From Muntiacus reevesi (Eukaryota > Chordata > Mammalia > Artiodactyla > Cervidae), in contig NC_089250.1 of NCBI RefSeq assembly GCF_963930625.1, positions 125,812,663 to 125,876,662 on the forward strand: a stretch of 64,000 bases of DNA, written 5' to 3'. The notes below the pieces were generated by a model, which did no database searches, was not told where the DNA came from, and was given only the letters and a program-made list of their open reading frames with translations. Below, in pieces: positions 33,871 to 44,747 of the stretch (the stretch's first letter is position 1; every line of letters starts with the position of its first letter). A program made the translations under genes and the position numbers.

Positions 33871-34704
33871 ATGAAAAAATGCATTAATAACAACCATGGT
33901 ATATTAGAACATAACATTACTTTTAGAATAAATAAAATATAGTGCTCAAATTCAATGAAATATACTTATAATTAAATAATGCTGTAGGTTATTAAATTTA
34001 AATTAATATATATATAATTAATCAGAAACTTATTTATAGATGGTTAACAGATAATATGATAAGTCTGCATAGGATAGTAAATTGAATGATGCTTCCAAAA
34101 TTAGTTACATCCTTTTAGAGCTGTATGGAATTAAAAAAACTGGTCTTGATATTTGCATCATTATTTTAGAAAGTATGAAATCTGGAATATAAAATATCCT
34201 TTTGTTTTTAGCTAAAATGAGTAAATTTTCCTTTAATTCCTATTTAAATTTAAATGAATGACTAATTTTTGATTCACTGCTTCATAATATAGGATTCACA
34301 ATGACTCACTAGTTATAGTTCCTCTCAGGCAAATAAGCCTGTCTAATTTTATGATATAGATTATCTATAGTGGCTATATGCATCAGCATGGGTAGGTTTA
34401 TTTCACATATTCATGACTCTAAATTCTTAAAATAAGTTAATTTCCTACTAGGGCTATGTAAGAAATAAATGGGTTACAATGAAGTTCTGCTAATCTGAAC
34501 TCAGACACATTTTAAAACATACTTCCAAAATCATCTCAGCAATAGGAAGAACGATGGTAAGTCTTGTTCTGACTTTTAAAGCTACAGTCCAGAATTGACA
34601 CTCTGCTAACCTTTCACTTGGGAAAAAATGTCACATGACTATATCTAACTTCAGAGAGGGTACACAGGAACAATTCTACCAAATAATAAATATGAGTTAT
34701 TGTC
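33871..34704. other. Unassigned AT-rich sequence
   Basis: No gene, repeat family or structure recognised. Confidence 0.4.
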
Positions 34705-35275
34705 CAACTTCAGTGAGATATAGTTGAAATATAATGCTGTGTAAGTTTAAATTACAAAGTATTGATGCACATTCTTTGCAAAATTATTACCATAATACAT
34801 TGGCTAAAATGTACCTCACATCACATAATTACTGTTTCTTTTTTTATGGTGAGAACATTTACAGTCTATTCTGTTAGCAAATTTCAAGTTCATGATACAG
34901 TATTATTAACTATAATCACGATGCTGTACATTAGATTCTCAGGAATCTATAAGACTCATTCATCTTATAACTGCAAGTCTGTAACTTTGACCAACATCTC
35001 TCCATTTCCCCCACCCTCCATCCCTTAGTTACCACCATTCTAGACTCTGTTTTTGAGCTCTATTTTTTTAGATTCTACATAAAAGGGATACCTTGCAGAA
35101 TTTGTCTTTCTCCATCTGACTTATTTAACTTATTATAATGTCTTTAAAGTTCAATTTTTGTTGCAAAGGGAAGAATCTCCTTCTTTCTAATGACTCAATT
35201 ATATATATATATATAACTTTTTTATCCATTCATCTGTTAATTGACTTTTAATTTGTTTCCATATTTAGGCTACTG
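34705..35275 (-). mobile_element. Ancient L1 LINE (antisense), first segment
   Basis: Antisense old L1 3' UTR: 'tgagatatagttgaaatata', 'atgctgtacattagattctc' and 'atccattcatctgttaattg'. It is interrupted at 35276-35286 by the BovB target site and resumes at 36174. A (TA)n run lies at about 35203-35215. Confidence 0.8.
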
Positions 35276-35286
35276 TGAGTAATGCT

Positions 35287-36162
35287 TATTTAACTTATAG
35301 GCAGAGTACATCATGAGAAATGCTGGGCTGGAGGAAGCACAAGCTGGAATCAAGGTTGTCAGGAGAAATATCAATAACCTCAGATATGCAGATGACACCA
35401 CCCTGATGGCAGAAAGTGAAGAAGAACTAAGAGTCTCTTGATGAAAGTGAAAGAGGAGAGTGAAAAAGTAGTCTTAAAGCTCAACATTCAGAAAACTAAG
35501 ATTATGGCATCCTGTCCCATGACTTCATGGCAAATAGATGGGGAAACAGTGGAAACAGCTGGCTTTATTTTTCTGGACTCCAAAATCACTGCAGATGGTG
35601 ACTGCAGCCATGAAATTAAAAGATGCTTACTCTTTGGAAGGAAAGTTATGACCAACCTAGATAGCATGTTAAAAAGCAGAGACATTACTTTGTCAACAAA
35701 GTCTGTCTGGTCAAGGCTATGGTTTTTCTAGTGGTCATGGATGGATGTGAGAGTTGGACTATAAAGAAAGCTGAGTGCCTAAGAACTGATGCTTTTGAAC
35801 TGCAGTGTTGGAGAAGACTCTTGAGAGTACCTTGGACTGCAAGGAGATCCAACCAGTCCATCCTAAAGGAGATCAGTTCTGGGTGTTCATTGGAAGAACT
35901 GATGTTGAAGCTGAAATGCCAGTACTTTGGTCACCTGATGCGAAGAGCTGACTCATTAAAAAAGAGCCTGATGCTGGGAAAGACTGAGGACAAGAGGAGA
36001 TGGGGACGACAGAGGATGAAATGGTTGGATGTCACCACTGACTAAATGGACATGGGTTTGGGTGGACTCCGGCAGTTGGTGATGGACAGGGAGGCCTGGG
36101 GTTCTGTGGTTCATGGTGTCGTAAAGAATCGGACACGACTGAGCGACTTAACTGACCTGAAC
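35287..36162 (+). mobile_element. BovB LINE inserted into the ancient L1
   Basis: From the middle of RT (an intact RYADDTT box at about 35388-35408, followed by a frameshift) to the 3' terminus 'gagcgacttaactgacct'. Frames 35438-35731 and 35719-36045 give the later blocks. tgagtaatgct at 35276-35286 and 36163-36173 is an 11-bp duplication; a few of its bases could also be BovB, so the minimum is 8 bp. Removing the BovB restores continuous L1 sequence. Confidence 0.95.
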
Positions 36163-36173
36163 TGAGTAATGCT

Positions 36174-36285
36174 GTAATGAACATGGGATTGCATATACCT
36201 CATTGGTTTCTGTTTTCATTTCCTTTGGACATATGCCCGGAAGTGGGATTGCTGAAACATATGCTAGTTCTATTTTTAATTTTCT
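36174..36285 (-). mobile_element. Ancient L1 LINE (antisense), second segment
   Basis: 'atgcccggaagtgggattgc' continues the L1 after the BovB. It is cut again at 36286 by a SINE. Confidence 0.8.
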
Positions 36286-36299
36286 GAGGATCCTCCAGA

Positions 36300-36426
36300 C
36301 TTTTTTTTTTTTTTTTTTGACATGCAGTGCAGAGTGTAGAATTCTAGCTTCTCAACGAGGGATTGAACACATGTTCCCTACAGTGGAAGCATGGAATCCT
36401 AGCCACTGGACCACCAGGAAATTTCC
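36300..36426 (-). mobile_element. CHR-2-type tRNA SINE (antisense) inside the L1
   Basis: A T-run (A-tail) at 36301-36318, then 'gggattgaacacatgttccc', 'acagtggaagcatgg' and 'ccactggaccaccagg'. TSD gaggatcctccaga (36286-36299) / gaggaacctccaga (36427-36440), one mismatch. Confidence 0.92.
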
Positions 36427-36440
36427 GAGGAACCTCCAGA

Positions 36441-36950
36441 TTATTTCTCATAGTGGCTGCACATATTTACATCCCCACCATCAGTGAACAAGGATTCTCT
36501 TCTTTTATACCCTCTCCAGTACATGCTATTCTTATCTTTTTGATGATCGTCCTTCTAACAAGTGTGAGGTCATATCTCACTGTGTTTTTGATTTGCATTT
36601 CCCTGATGGTCAGTGGCATCGAGCACCTTTCCATGCTCCTGTTGGCCATTTGTGTCTCTTCTTTGGAAAAATATCTACTCATGCTCTCTGCTTATTTTAA
36701 AATATAATTATTTGTATTTTTTTTTTGTTATTGAATTGTTTATGTATTTTTCATAGTAACTGCTTATGAGATGGATGATATGTAAATATTTCTTGCCCTC
36801 TGCTTTGTCATTTTGTTGTTGGCTTCCTTGCTGCCCAGAAGCTTTCTATTTTGATGTACTCCCACTTGTTTAAATCCAAAACATCATTGTTAAGACCAAT
36901 GTCAGGAGCTTATCTTTATACTAGGAATTGGGTTAGTTTTAAAATTCTTC
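36441..36950 (-). mobile_element. Ancient L1 LINE (antisense), third segment
   Basis: 'gtttacatccccaccatca'-like text, then 'tttgatttgcatttccctga', 'tgttggccatttgtgtctct' and 'tactcccacttgtttaaat' are the antisense ORF2 phrases in order. Frames across it are not coding. Confidence 0.82.
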
Positions 36951-38159
36951 TTCTTCTTTTTTTTTTGTCTTGTAAGGACTCATCACTGTAACAACTCATT
37001 ATTGTACTTTAATAACTAGAGACTGTCATGCTAGAAATGTCATTCTGAGTCAATGACACATCTAGCTCCTTAGAAGGCAGGAAGAGAGCAGGGTGATCAC
37101 AGGAAGACCATATGTATCAAATGTGCTTAGAAAAGTTTATTCAACAGAGTATAAGCTAGTTCTGAGATTAATTATCGAATCAGATGAGGCACCTTAAATG
37201 GTTAGTCAACCAAATTTAAGCCAAGCACTTAGGCTTAGGAAAATATTAAGTTTATCAAAAGAAGAGTTGACACTGGTTAATTATAATAAACAAACTGGCT
37301 GGAGCCTGTAGTTAGGGATAGGGACTCTGAGCAGCATGAACAGAAAAAAAGACAGTTGGGAGAAAGGACAGACATTGGAACAAGCAGCATCATAATGACA
37401 TGGTTAAACATAACATCTCACATAAGGTTACCAGAAAAAATTCAGGAAGTTCAGTTTAATTTAAATTTTAAATAAACAATGAGTAATTTCTAAAAATTAT
37501 AGATATATCTCAAATATTACAAAGGACATACTTATGCTAAAAACATACTCACTTGTTTATGAAATTGAATTTTAACTGACCATCTGAACATGTTCATTTT
37601 TTTTTTTTTTTGGCAAAATCTTACATCTCTAATCACACAACAGATTACAATACAATTACTTTGTTCATAGCAGGATGAAGTTGGCACTAAATGCATATTG
37701 AATTTATTTTTTAATTAGGTGTTCAGAATTTTTTTTTTAAGTGAGTGCTCAAATTGTGAAATATTTGTCCTAATCTTCACAGTTCAGACCATTAGGAAAC
37801 TTTCTTGGGGCTGAACATAAGTAGAGTTTTTCAATCTGGAGTATGTACCTTTAAGGATAGTATTCATTTAGATTTTAGTCACTAGGTGAAAACGAGAGCC
37901 TGGGTGAGACTAGAGTTGAATAAGTAAATTTATTTAATAAGAGCAGTATTTTATTAATATCAAATTATGACATTTGAGCTTGATATTTAAAATAATTGAG
38001 AGCAATCTTTGATAGATTGGGACAACATACTTATCATAGTACAGGTTAGACTATACAGTATATTTTTTTATTACTTTTAGTATTTTTTGTTTTTATATGC
38101 TATTACACAAAAACAATATATAAGATGATTTATTGTTGTGCCAATTTTTAAATAAACAG
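36951..38159. other. Unassigned AT-rich sequence
   Basis: Contains T-runs at 36957-36967 and 37598-37611 but no repeat I can name and no coding signal. Confidence 0.4.
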
Positions 38160-38368
38160 CATGTGAAAGTCTCTCAGTCATGTCCTATTTTTGCAACCCC
38201 ATGAACTGTAGCCTGCCAGGCTCTTCTGTCCATGGAATTCTCCAGGCAAGAACACTGGAGTAGATTGCCGTGCGCTCCTCTGGGGGATCTTCCCAACCCA
38301 GGAACTGAATTCAGGTCTCCTGCATTGCAGGTGGATTCTTTACCATCTGAGCCACCAGGGAACCCCTT
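38160..38368 (-). mobile_element. Bov-tA SINE (antisense)
   Basis: 'gtgaaagtctctcagtcatg' to 'accatctgagccaccaggga', full length. No certain TSD. 38369-38732 after it is unassigned. Confidence 0.93.
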
Positions 38369-38747
38369 TCAATATTTTTATTTTTAAACTCACAATTTCT
38401 TTAAAACAGAAAATATTCTGCTAATAAAATTGCATCAATATCATAATATTGGCTATAACTTTCTGTTGTAAAGCCTAAAATATTTTAAATGTAACATCTG
38501 TAATTTGCAAATTTTAGTGTTAAAATTAAATTATCTAAATATAATCACTCATCTCTTATATTGAACAAAATAGGAATTTTCTCCAGTATTAATTATTTTA
38601 TGAAAATCAATTTTATTCTTCTCTGTTTAGAGAATGTTTCCTTTAGACTTCTCTTATAATTACTTAAATTTATGTATTAATAAGAAAATATACAGAGGCC
38701 TTTCAAATTTTGTAACTAATAACTGTAGATTTAAATTTTATGTCACT

Positions 38748-39061
38748 CTGGGGAGAACGTGAAGGTGGGATGTTTTGAAAGAACAGCATGTATACTATCT
38801 ATGGTGAAACGGACCACCAGCCCAGGTGGGATACATGAGTCAGGTGCTCGGGCCTGGTGCACTGGGAGGACCCTGAGGAGTCGGGTGGGGAGGGAGGTGG
38901 GAGGGGGGATCGGGATGGGGAATACGTGTAACTATATGGCTGATTCATGTCAATGTATGACAAAACCCACTGAAATGTTGTAAAGTGATTGGCCTCCAAC
39001 TAATAAAATAATATTTAAAAAAAAAAAAAAAATAGAACAGGCAAAAAAAAAAAAAAAAAAA
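38748..39061 (+). mobile_element. Very young L1 3' end
   Basis: About 260 bases of L1 3' UTR from 'ctggggagaacgtgaaggtg' to 'ccaactaataaaataatatt', then an A-tail. The tail is split: A16 at 39017-39032, tagaacaggc at 39033-39042, then A18. A perfect 15-bp TSD, aaattttatgtcact, lies at 38733-38747 and 39059-39073. Near identity with the copy at 560-780 supports a recent origin. The 74-codon frame at 38759-38983 is UTR, not coding. Confidence 0.97.
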
Positions 39062-39073
39062 TTTTATGTCACT

Positions 39074-40189
39074 TTTAAATGTCAAAAATCTGATATACCA
39101 ACAAGTATGTTCTTAGTGAACTTTCAATATCATATTTATAAATCCTGAATAAAAGTCTTTCTTATATTGATACACTATATATGTTGTATATGGTCACTTA
39201 ATGTATTCTATACATATGTAAATTTTCAAATAGAAAATTTTTAAAAATCATTTTTAATGATTGTTTATCCATATAAAGTGACTTAAGTTTTGTGCTAATA
39301 TTAGAAGGCATATGAATAAGTTACCGTGTTTTTTTTTTAATGATCACAAAGAGGCTACTTTTTTTTTTATTGGCAAATCAATCTCTCTATATATACAATA
39401 GTGCATAAATTTTAAGTGAGTTGACAATTATAGTAACAATACAAATTCACAGGCATTTACATAAAGCTGCTTCTCTAGGTTTTGGTGCATTTTGTGCCAG
39501 GTACCTTAGTAAGTATGACAAGCATAAAGGAACTCAGCTACTTTAATTCATAAGAACAGGGATTCAAAAGAAGCAAATATACCATCTCATATAATATTTA
39601 ATAAGTCAAATCCAGGAAAATTGATAACTAAAGGACAAAAGGATCACTGTTAAAGAAAGAGTGGCAATAAAAATGTTAGGTGAAAATATTAGGCTTAAAA
39701 TTTTAGCAATTGTACTTAGGATCCAGAAAGTGTATACATGCTGAAAGATAAGACCTCCATGTTCTCCTTCACAATTACTATCACGTTCTGAAAGAACAAT
39801 TCTGGATTTCTACCATGTCCTCTTCCCTGCTAGTATAAATTACTCTTTTAAGTACTAGTGAAACAAGGTGCTAATTCACATAAATGGGTTTTAAAATAAG
39901 ATGCTTCTCACCCAAAATGAGGCTAAACATCCTCTCCAAATTATAAGGAATTCTAATAAAAATACTGAACAGATAAAGAAGCCAGATCACCCATTTACCT
40001 CCACTGACTGCCTCAGAGCTCAGAACTGGTGTGGCACCTACAAGAGAGGAGGTGTGGGTGGTCCTCACTCTGCCCCTACCCAACCTGAAGGGTTGGGGGG
40101 AACAAAAGCCCTTCAGCATCCCTGGAGATTTATTCCCCAGGTAAAGATTGAGGGAGTGGGGTAGATGGCTTTTAAGAGAACTTCCTGCC
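39074..40189. other. Unassigned sequence upstream of the CHR-2 SINE
   Basis: T-runs at 39329-39338 and 39358-39369. If the ISCA1 retrocopy (below) has a long 3' UTR, its A-tail would appear as such a T-run, but I cannot show this. Confidence 0.35.
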
Positions 40190-40315
40190 TTTTTTTTTTT
40201 TTTAGGTCTTGACATGTAGCTTGTTGGGATCTTATTTCCTTGACCAGGGATCGAACCCATGCCCCTTGCAGTGGAAGCATCCAATCTTACCTACTGGGCC
40301 ACAGGGAAGTCCCTT
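40190..40315 (-). mobile_element. CHR-2-type tRNA SINE (antisense)
   Basis: T-run at 40191-40203, then 'ccttgaccagggatcgaacc', 'cttgcagtggaagcatcc' and 'ctgggccacagggaagtccc'. Same family as 36300-36426. Confidence 0.9.
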
Positions 40316-41053
40316 AGGAGACTCCAAAAGAAAGGATTTAAGTCAGCTTGACATCTCACCTGTGGACAGACACTTAGGGTGGAAAAGAAACGGACTTAAA
40401 AACAGGTGGGTGAAGTATTTACCTTCTGATCTCATCTTTCAGAACTATTGGGCACTAGAGTTCAAGGAAATCTTTGTCCAATATTTAATCTAATGGCCAG
40501 GGATGCTGCAGAGTAATAAGCAAATGAGGCATCTGACACTGAAATTTTGGATAAAAATGTAGGAACACTATGCCAAGTCTGGGGAGAAAAACAGTGCACC
40601 ATCACATGACACCAGCAATCAAGACTCCCTGCCTCTGAATTTCAAAAGTCATTAATCTTGTTGGGAGATGTACCTTCAAGTCTTTCAAAAGATCCACCAA
40701 TGCAAAACTGATAAGAATATGTTTTCTGAAATCCTCCCAGGAAGGCAATTTCCATAGAACTAGTTATATCAGAAAGGAGGCAGGAAGGAGAATTTAGCTT
40801 TTGTTTTACAGATCAGAAAGATTACCCAAAGACACTGATGGATTCTCATTTTCTGTCCCATATAAAGAACAAAAGTATCAATTCTTCTGGAATCTATCAT
40901 ACTGGCTTCATTCTCAAATGCATCACTTTATTTTCCTTGTAAGGCAGCAATATATCACACACCTTAACCACATGAGAGCCACATGATTTCTTCAATAAGC
41001 CTTAGAGCTTCCACAGCTCTCCTGGGGCCTACAGCCCAAGTAGTCCTGAGGAG
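40316..41053. other. Possible 3' UTR of the ISCA1 retrocopy, otherwise unassigned
   Basis: Lies directly downstream, on the minus strand, of the ISCA1-like stop codon. A minus-strand AATAAA is present near 40930. I cannot confirm from memory that this is ISCA1 3' UTR. Confidence 0.35.
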
Positions 41054-41495
41054 TCAAATGTTAGAACTTTCTTCACAGCAGCAAGTTCCTTTGATATTTG
41101 GTTTATTGAACACAAACCCACTGGATAATTTGTCTTCAACATAGTCCATTTCTGTTCCTAAGTTTGTTAGCTGTGCTTTCTTCTCAATGAACACTCTAAT
41201 GCCATCTTGAATAACTTCTTCATCAGAGTTTTCCTTTATCTTTGTATATTCTAAAGTGTAGGAAAGGCCATTACAACCCCTGATTCAGACACCAACATGT
41301 TCAGGCTTATCTTTAAGAAGTTTTATCTTCTTTACTGCTGAAAGTGTTAGGGTGAGGGCGGCCCAGGGGTGGAGGTGGCTGCCACTTCCTCTTGCTCACA
41401 GCTGGGACTCTGGCCCAGACATCCTCGCCATCCTGGTGCCCCGGTGCCTAGGGCCGGAGCTCCGCAGTCTCCATCTCTCTCCATGGACAAGGCAG
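41054..41495 (-). pseudogene. ISCA1: Processed pseudogene of ISCA1
   Basis: The minus strand encodes, without introns, a broken copy of ISCA1, the mitochondrial A-type iron-sulfur assembly protein that acts late in 4Fe-4S maturation. Read from 41422 to the stop at 41054-41056 I see AVSKRKWQP, then KIKLLKDKPEHVG in a shifted frame, RGCNGLSYTLEYTK, DEEVIQDGIRVFIEKKAQLT, GTEMDYVEDKLSSGFVF and NPNIKGTC-like NKPNIKGTC. Lesions: a short deletion after the ATG, a frameshift around 41310-41330, a 9-base loss and an in-frame TGA at 41285-41287. The first conserved cysteine (GCNG) is present; the C-terminal CxC is altered to CCC. GC-rich sequence upstream of the ATG (41423-41495) looks like its 5' UTR. 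No introns, so it arose from mRNA through LINE machinery. Identification rests on my memory of ISCA1; the length (about 129 codons) and order agree. Confidence 0.92.
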
Positions 41496-41804
41496 GCACA
41501 CTGTGAAATAAGTAACTTTTATTTCACCACAAAACCTAGTACAAAATTCGTGTTAACTGTTGTTAAACATTTGATTTGAACACCTATTTTTAAGAGTATT
41601 TTGGAGAGAAAGCCAGCAGTATCTGAAGTAATTTGCTCCTGTGCTATCAGAAACCATCCTTGTTTAAAACCAGATACTGCAAAGCTATGTGTGTGATTAT
41701 GTGACCTAGAGACCACACTGAAGCCCATTTACTTTCTATAACCTTTAAACAAATTTAAACAAATGACTGGAAGTCCCATTCATCTTTAAAGAACCACCTA
41801 GTGT
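41496..41804. other. Unassigned sequence
   Basis: No feature recognised. Confidence 0.4.
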
Positions 41805-42020
41805 GTGTGAAGTTGCTTCAGTTGTGTCCAACTCTTTGGGACCCCATGAACCATAGCTCACCAGGCTCCTCTGTCCATGGGGAATCTCTAAGCAAGAATA
41901 CTGGAGTGGGTAACCTAGCCCTTCTCCAAGGGATTTCGTAACCCAGGGGCTCAACCCATATCTCTTATGTCCCCTGCATTGAGAGGAGGGTTATTTACCA
42001 CCAGTGCCACCTGTGAAGCC
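41805..42020 (-). mobile_element. Bov-tA/Bov-A SINE (antisense)
   Basis: 'gaagttgcttcagttgtgtc' to 'accaccagtgccacctgtga'. Full length, diverged. Confidence 0.92.
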
Positions 42021-42287
42021 CCCAAAACTACAGGGTAGTAAGAGAAAATCAGTGGTTGCCAAGGGTAGGATAGGGGAGAAATGAAGAACCATCTAAAGTA
42101 TATTCAAAACCATTCCACTTCGTTCATGAAAAGCCCCTAGATTTAAACATATATTTCACTTTTGCAGACACTAGTAATATTATGGCAAAAGAGAGATACA
42201 CATTGAATGTAAATATGAAGAATTTTTCCTGCCTTTTTTGGAATATGGTCAATAAGAATGAATAAGATTTTCCATAGTTCTGATAAG

Positions 42288-42347
42288 TAGCACCTTACTG
42301 CTTATAATTGGGATTATAATTATAATTAGCACCTTACTGCTTATAAT
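42288..42347 (+). repeat. 21-bp direct repeat, two copies
   Basis: The 21-mer starting tagcaccttactgcttataa occurs at 42288-42308 and 42327-42347, a 39-bp period. 42021-42287 is unassigned. Confidence 0.95.
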
Positions 42348-42439
42348 ACTGCTTACTCATCATTATAATAGGTAGGGTAGAATTAGTAACAGACCTGAAA
42401 GAGGTGAATATACCAGGAAATATACCAGATTTCTATTAT

Positions 42440-42740
42440 ATTGCTGGTTACAGCCTTTCCTACCCTCCTTCTTCCTTTACCTGCAAATCATCTTAATTTT
42501 TAGGATTCAGTATTGACATTACTTCATCTAGTCCTACAACCTTTAAGACTAGGATAGGGTCTGTAATTATTAAACTCATAATGCCTTGGGTTTTTTATTA
42601 TGTATGACCCACTATACTGATCACATCATATTATAATTGTCTTTTTTCAAAGGACAGCATTTGCTCATCAATGTCTCCTGCTTAAGCTGCACGGTGCTTA
42701 TTTTATTGTAGGCATGTAATAATACTGAATAAATGAATAA
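42440..42740 (+). repeat. L2 LINE 3' end relic
   Basis: 'gcctttcctaccctccttct', 'attataattgtcttttttc' and the terminal 'ataatactgaataaatgaat' follow the L2 3' end order. Old and diverged. Confidence 0.55.
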
Positions 42741-43138
42741 TTGCAAATCAGTCTAGCAAAACTCAGTTGACTGTCTGAACTATCAAACATAGCATTATAA
42801 AAGTTGGAATTGGAAAGCAATGATAGTAAAAATAGTCCTTAAAAAGAAATTACAATGGGGGAAGAACACAGTTCCAGAAACTATTATGAATTCTAGGTCA
42901 CAGTAGTTAAAAGTGAATTTCTGCTTATTTGTGCTCTTGAATATATGTCAGTGGTCAGTTTATTAGGGACTGTGATAGCTAAGTTTAATCCTGTGAACTA
43001 CTGGACAATCTTTTGACAACTCTGGACAAGTTTGCATTTGTAAAAGAAGATATTTTTCTGATAAATTTCCAGGCTTCTACTGTGAACCATAGTTGTAAGA
43101 AACATAAAAAAAAAAAAAAGTATCTTGATCGACAGGGC
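42741..43138. other. Unassigned sequence ending in an A-run
   Basis: An A13 run at 43107-43119 lies just before the first of three BovB copies. Confidence 0.4.
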
Positions 43139-43878
43139 ATAAAGAGCCTCTCGAGGAAAATGAAAGAAGAGAGTGGAAAAGTGGGCTTAAAACTCAACAT
43201 TTAGAAAACTAAGATCATTGCATCCAGTCCCATCACTTCATGACGAATAGATGTGGAAACAATGGAAACTGTGGCTGGCTTTATTTTTCTGGGCTCCAAA
43301 ATCAATGCAGATGATGACTGCAGCCATGAAATTAAAAGATACTTGCTCCATGGAAGAAAAGTTATGACCAACCTAGACAGCATATTAAAAAGCAGAGACA
43401 TCACTTTGCAGATAAAGGTCCAACTAGCCAAAGCTATGTTTTTTCAATAGTCATGTATTGGACAGTAAAAAGTTGGACAGTAAAGAAAATTGAGTCCTGA
43501 TAATTGATGCTTTTCAACTGTGGTATTGGAGAAGGCTCTTGAGAGTCCTTTGGACAGCAAGGAGAGCCAACCAGTGCATCCTAAAGGAAATTAACCCTGA
43601 ATATTCATTGGAAGGACTGATGCTGAAGCTGAAAATCCAATACTTTGGCCGCCTGATGTGAAGAGCTGACTCACTGGAAAAGACCCTGATGCTGGGAAAG
43701 TTTGAAGGTGGGAGGAGAAGGGAACAACAGAGGATGAAATGGTTGGATGGCATCACCAACTCAATGGACATGAGTTTGAGTAAAGTCCTGGAGTTGTTGA
43801 TGGACAGGGAGACCTAGTGGACAGTAGTCCATGGGTTCGCAAAGAGTTGGACACAACTGAGACACTGAACTGAACTGA
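43139..43878 (+). mobile_element. BovB LINE 3' fragment, first of three in a row
   Basis: Starts after the RT box at 'ataaagagcctctcgagg'. 43253-43450 reads GFIFLGSKINADDDCSHEIK. Later blocks are broken. Ends 'gacactgaactgaactga'. Confidence 0.94.
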
Positions 43879-43909
43879 TAACTAAGTAGAAATTTAACAT
43901 ATTGCCACC

Positions 43910-44592
43910 CAGCATTCAAAAAACTAAGATCATGACATCCAGTCCCATCATTTCATGGCAAATAGATTGGGAAACAATGGAAAAATTAGCAGATTTTATT
44001 TTTTTGGGCTCCAAAATCACTGCAGATGGTGACTGCTGCCATGAAATGAAAAGAAGCTTGCTCCTTGGAAGAAAAGTTATGACCAAACTAGTCAGCATAT
44101 TAAAAAGCAGAGACATTACTTTGCTGACAAAGGTCCATCTAGTCAAAGCTACGGTTTTCCAGTAATCATGTATGGATGTGAGATTTGGACAATAAAGAAA
44201 ATTGAGCACTGAAAAGTGATGCTTTTGAATTGTGGTGTTGGAGAAGGCTCTTGAGAGCCACTTGGACTGCAAGGAGATCAAACCAGTCCATCCTAATGGA
44301 GATCAGTCCTGAATATTGATTGGAAGGACTGATGTTGAAGCTGAAGCTCCAATACTTTGGCCACCTGATGCGAGGAACTGACTCATTGGAAAAGACCCTG
44401 ATGCTGGGAAAAATTGAAGGCAGGAGAAGGGGACAACTGATGATGAGATGGTTGGATGACATCACTGACTCAATGGAGGTGAGTGTGAACAAGCTCTGGG
44501 AGTTGGTGATGGACAAGGAAGCTTGACGTCCTGCAGTTGTTGGGTTCGCAAAGGGTCAGACACGACTGAGCGACTGAACTAAACTGAACTGA
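43910..44592 (+). mobile_element. BovB LINE 3' fragment, second of three
   Basis: Starts at 'attcaaaaaactaagatcat', only about 30 bases after the previous copy. 43902-44165 reads DFIFLGSKITADGDCCHEMK and 44320-44526 the C-terminal end. Ends with 'gactgaactaaactgaact'. Confidence 0.94.
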
Positions 44593-44747
44593 AAAGATAT
44601 GCTTTAAGCATTAGCGGTGATTAACTTTAATTTTTGGACTATGGGAACTATTTAATTTTTGTTGTTTGTTTGTTTTCATTAAATATCAATATTTTCTAAA
44701 TTTTCCATCATAAATGTGAATCTATCTCTGATATAATAAAGGACCAA

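Noticed and set aside
39871..40284. 137-codon minus-strand frame
   Set aside because: Its start lies inside an antisense CHR-2 SINE and the rest has no recognisable domain; composition fits chance.
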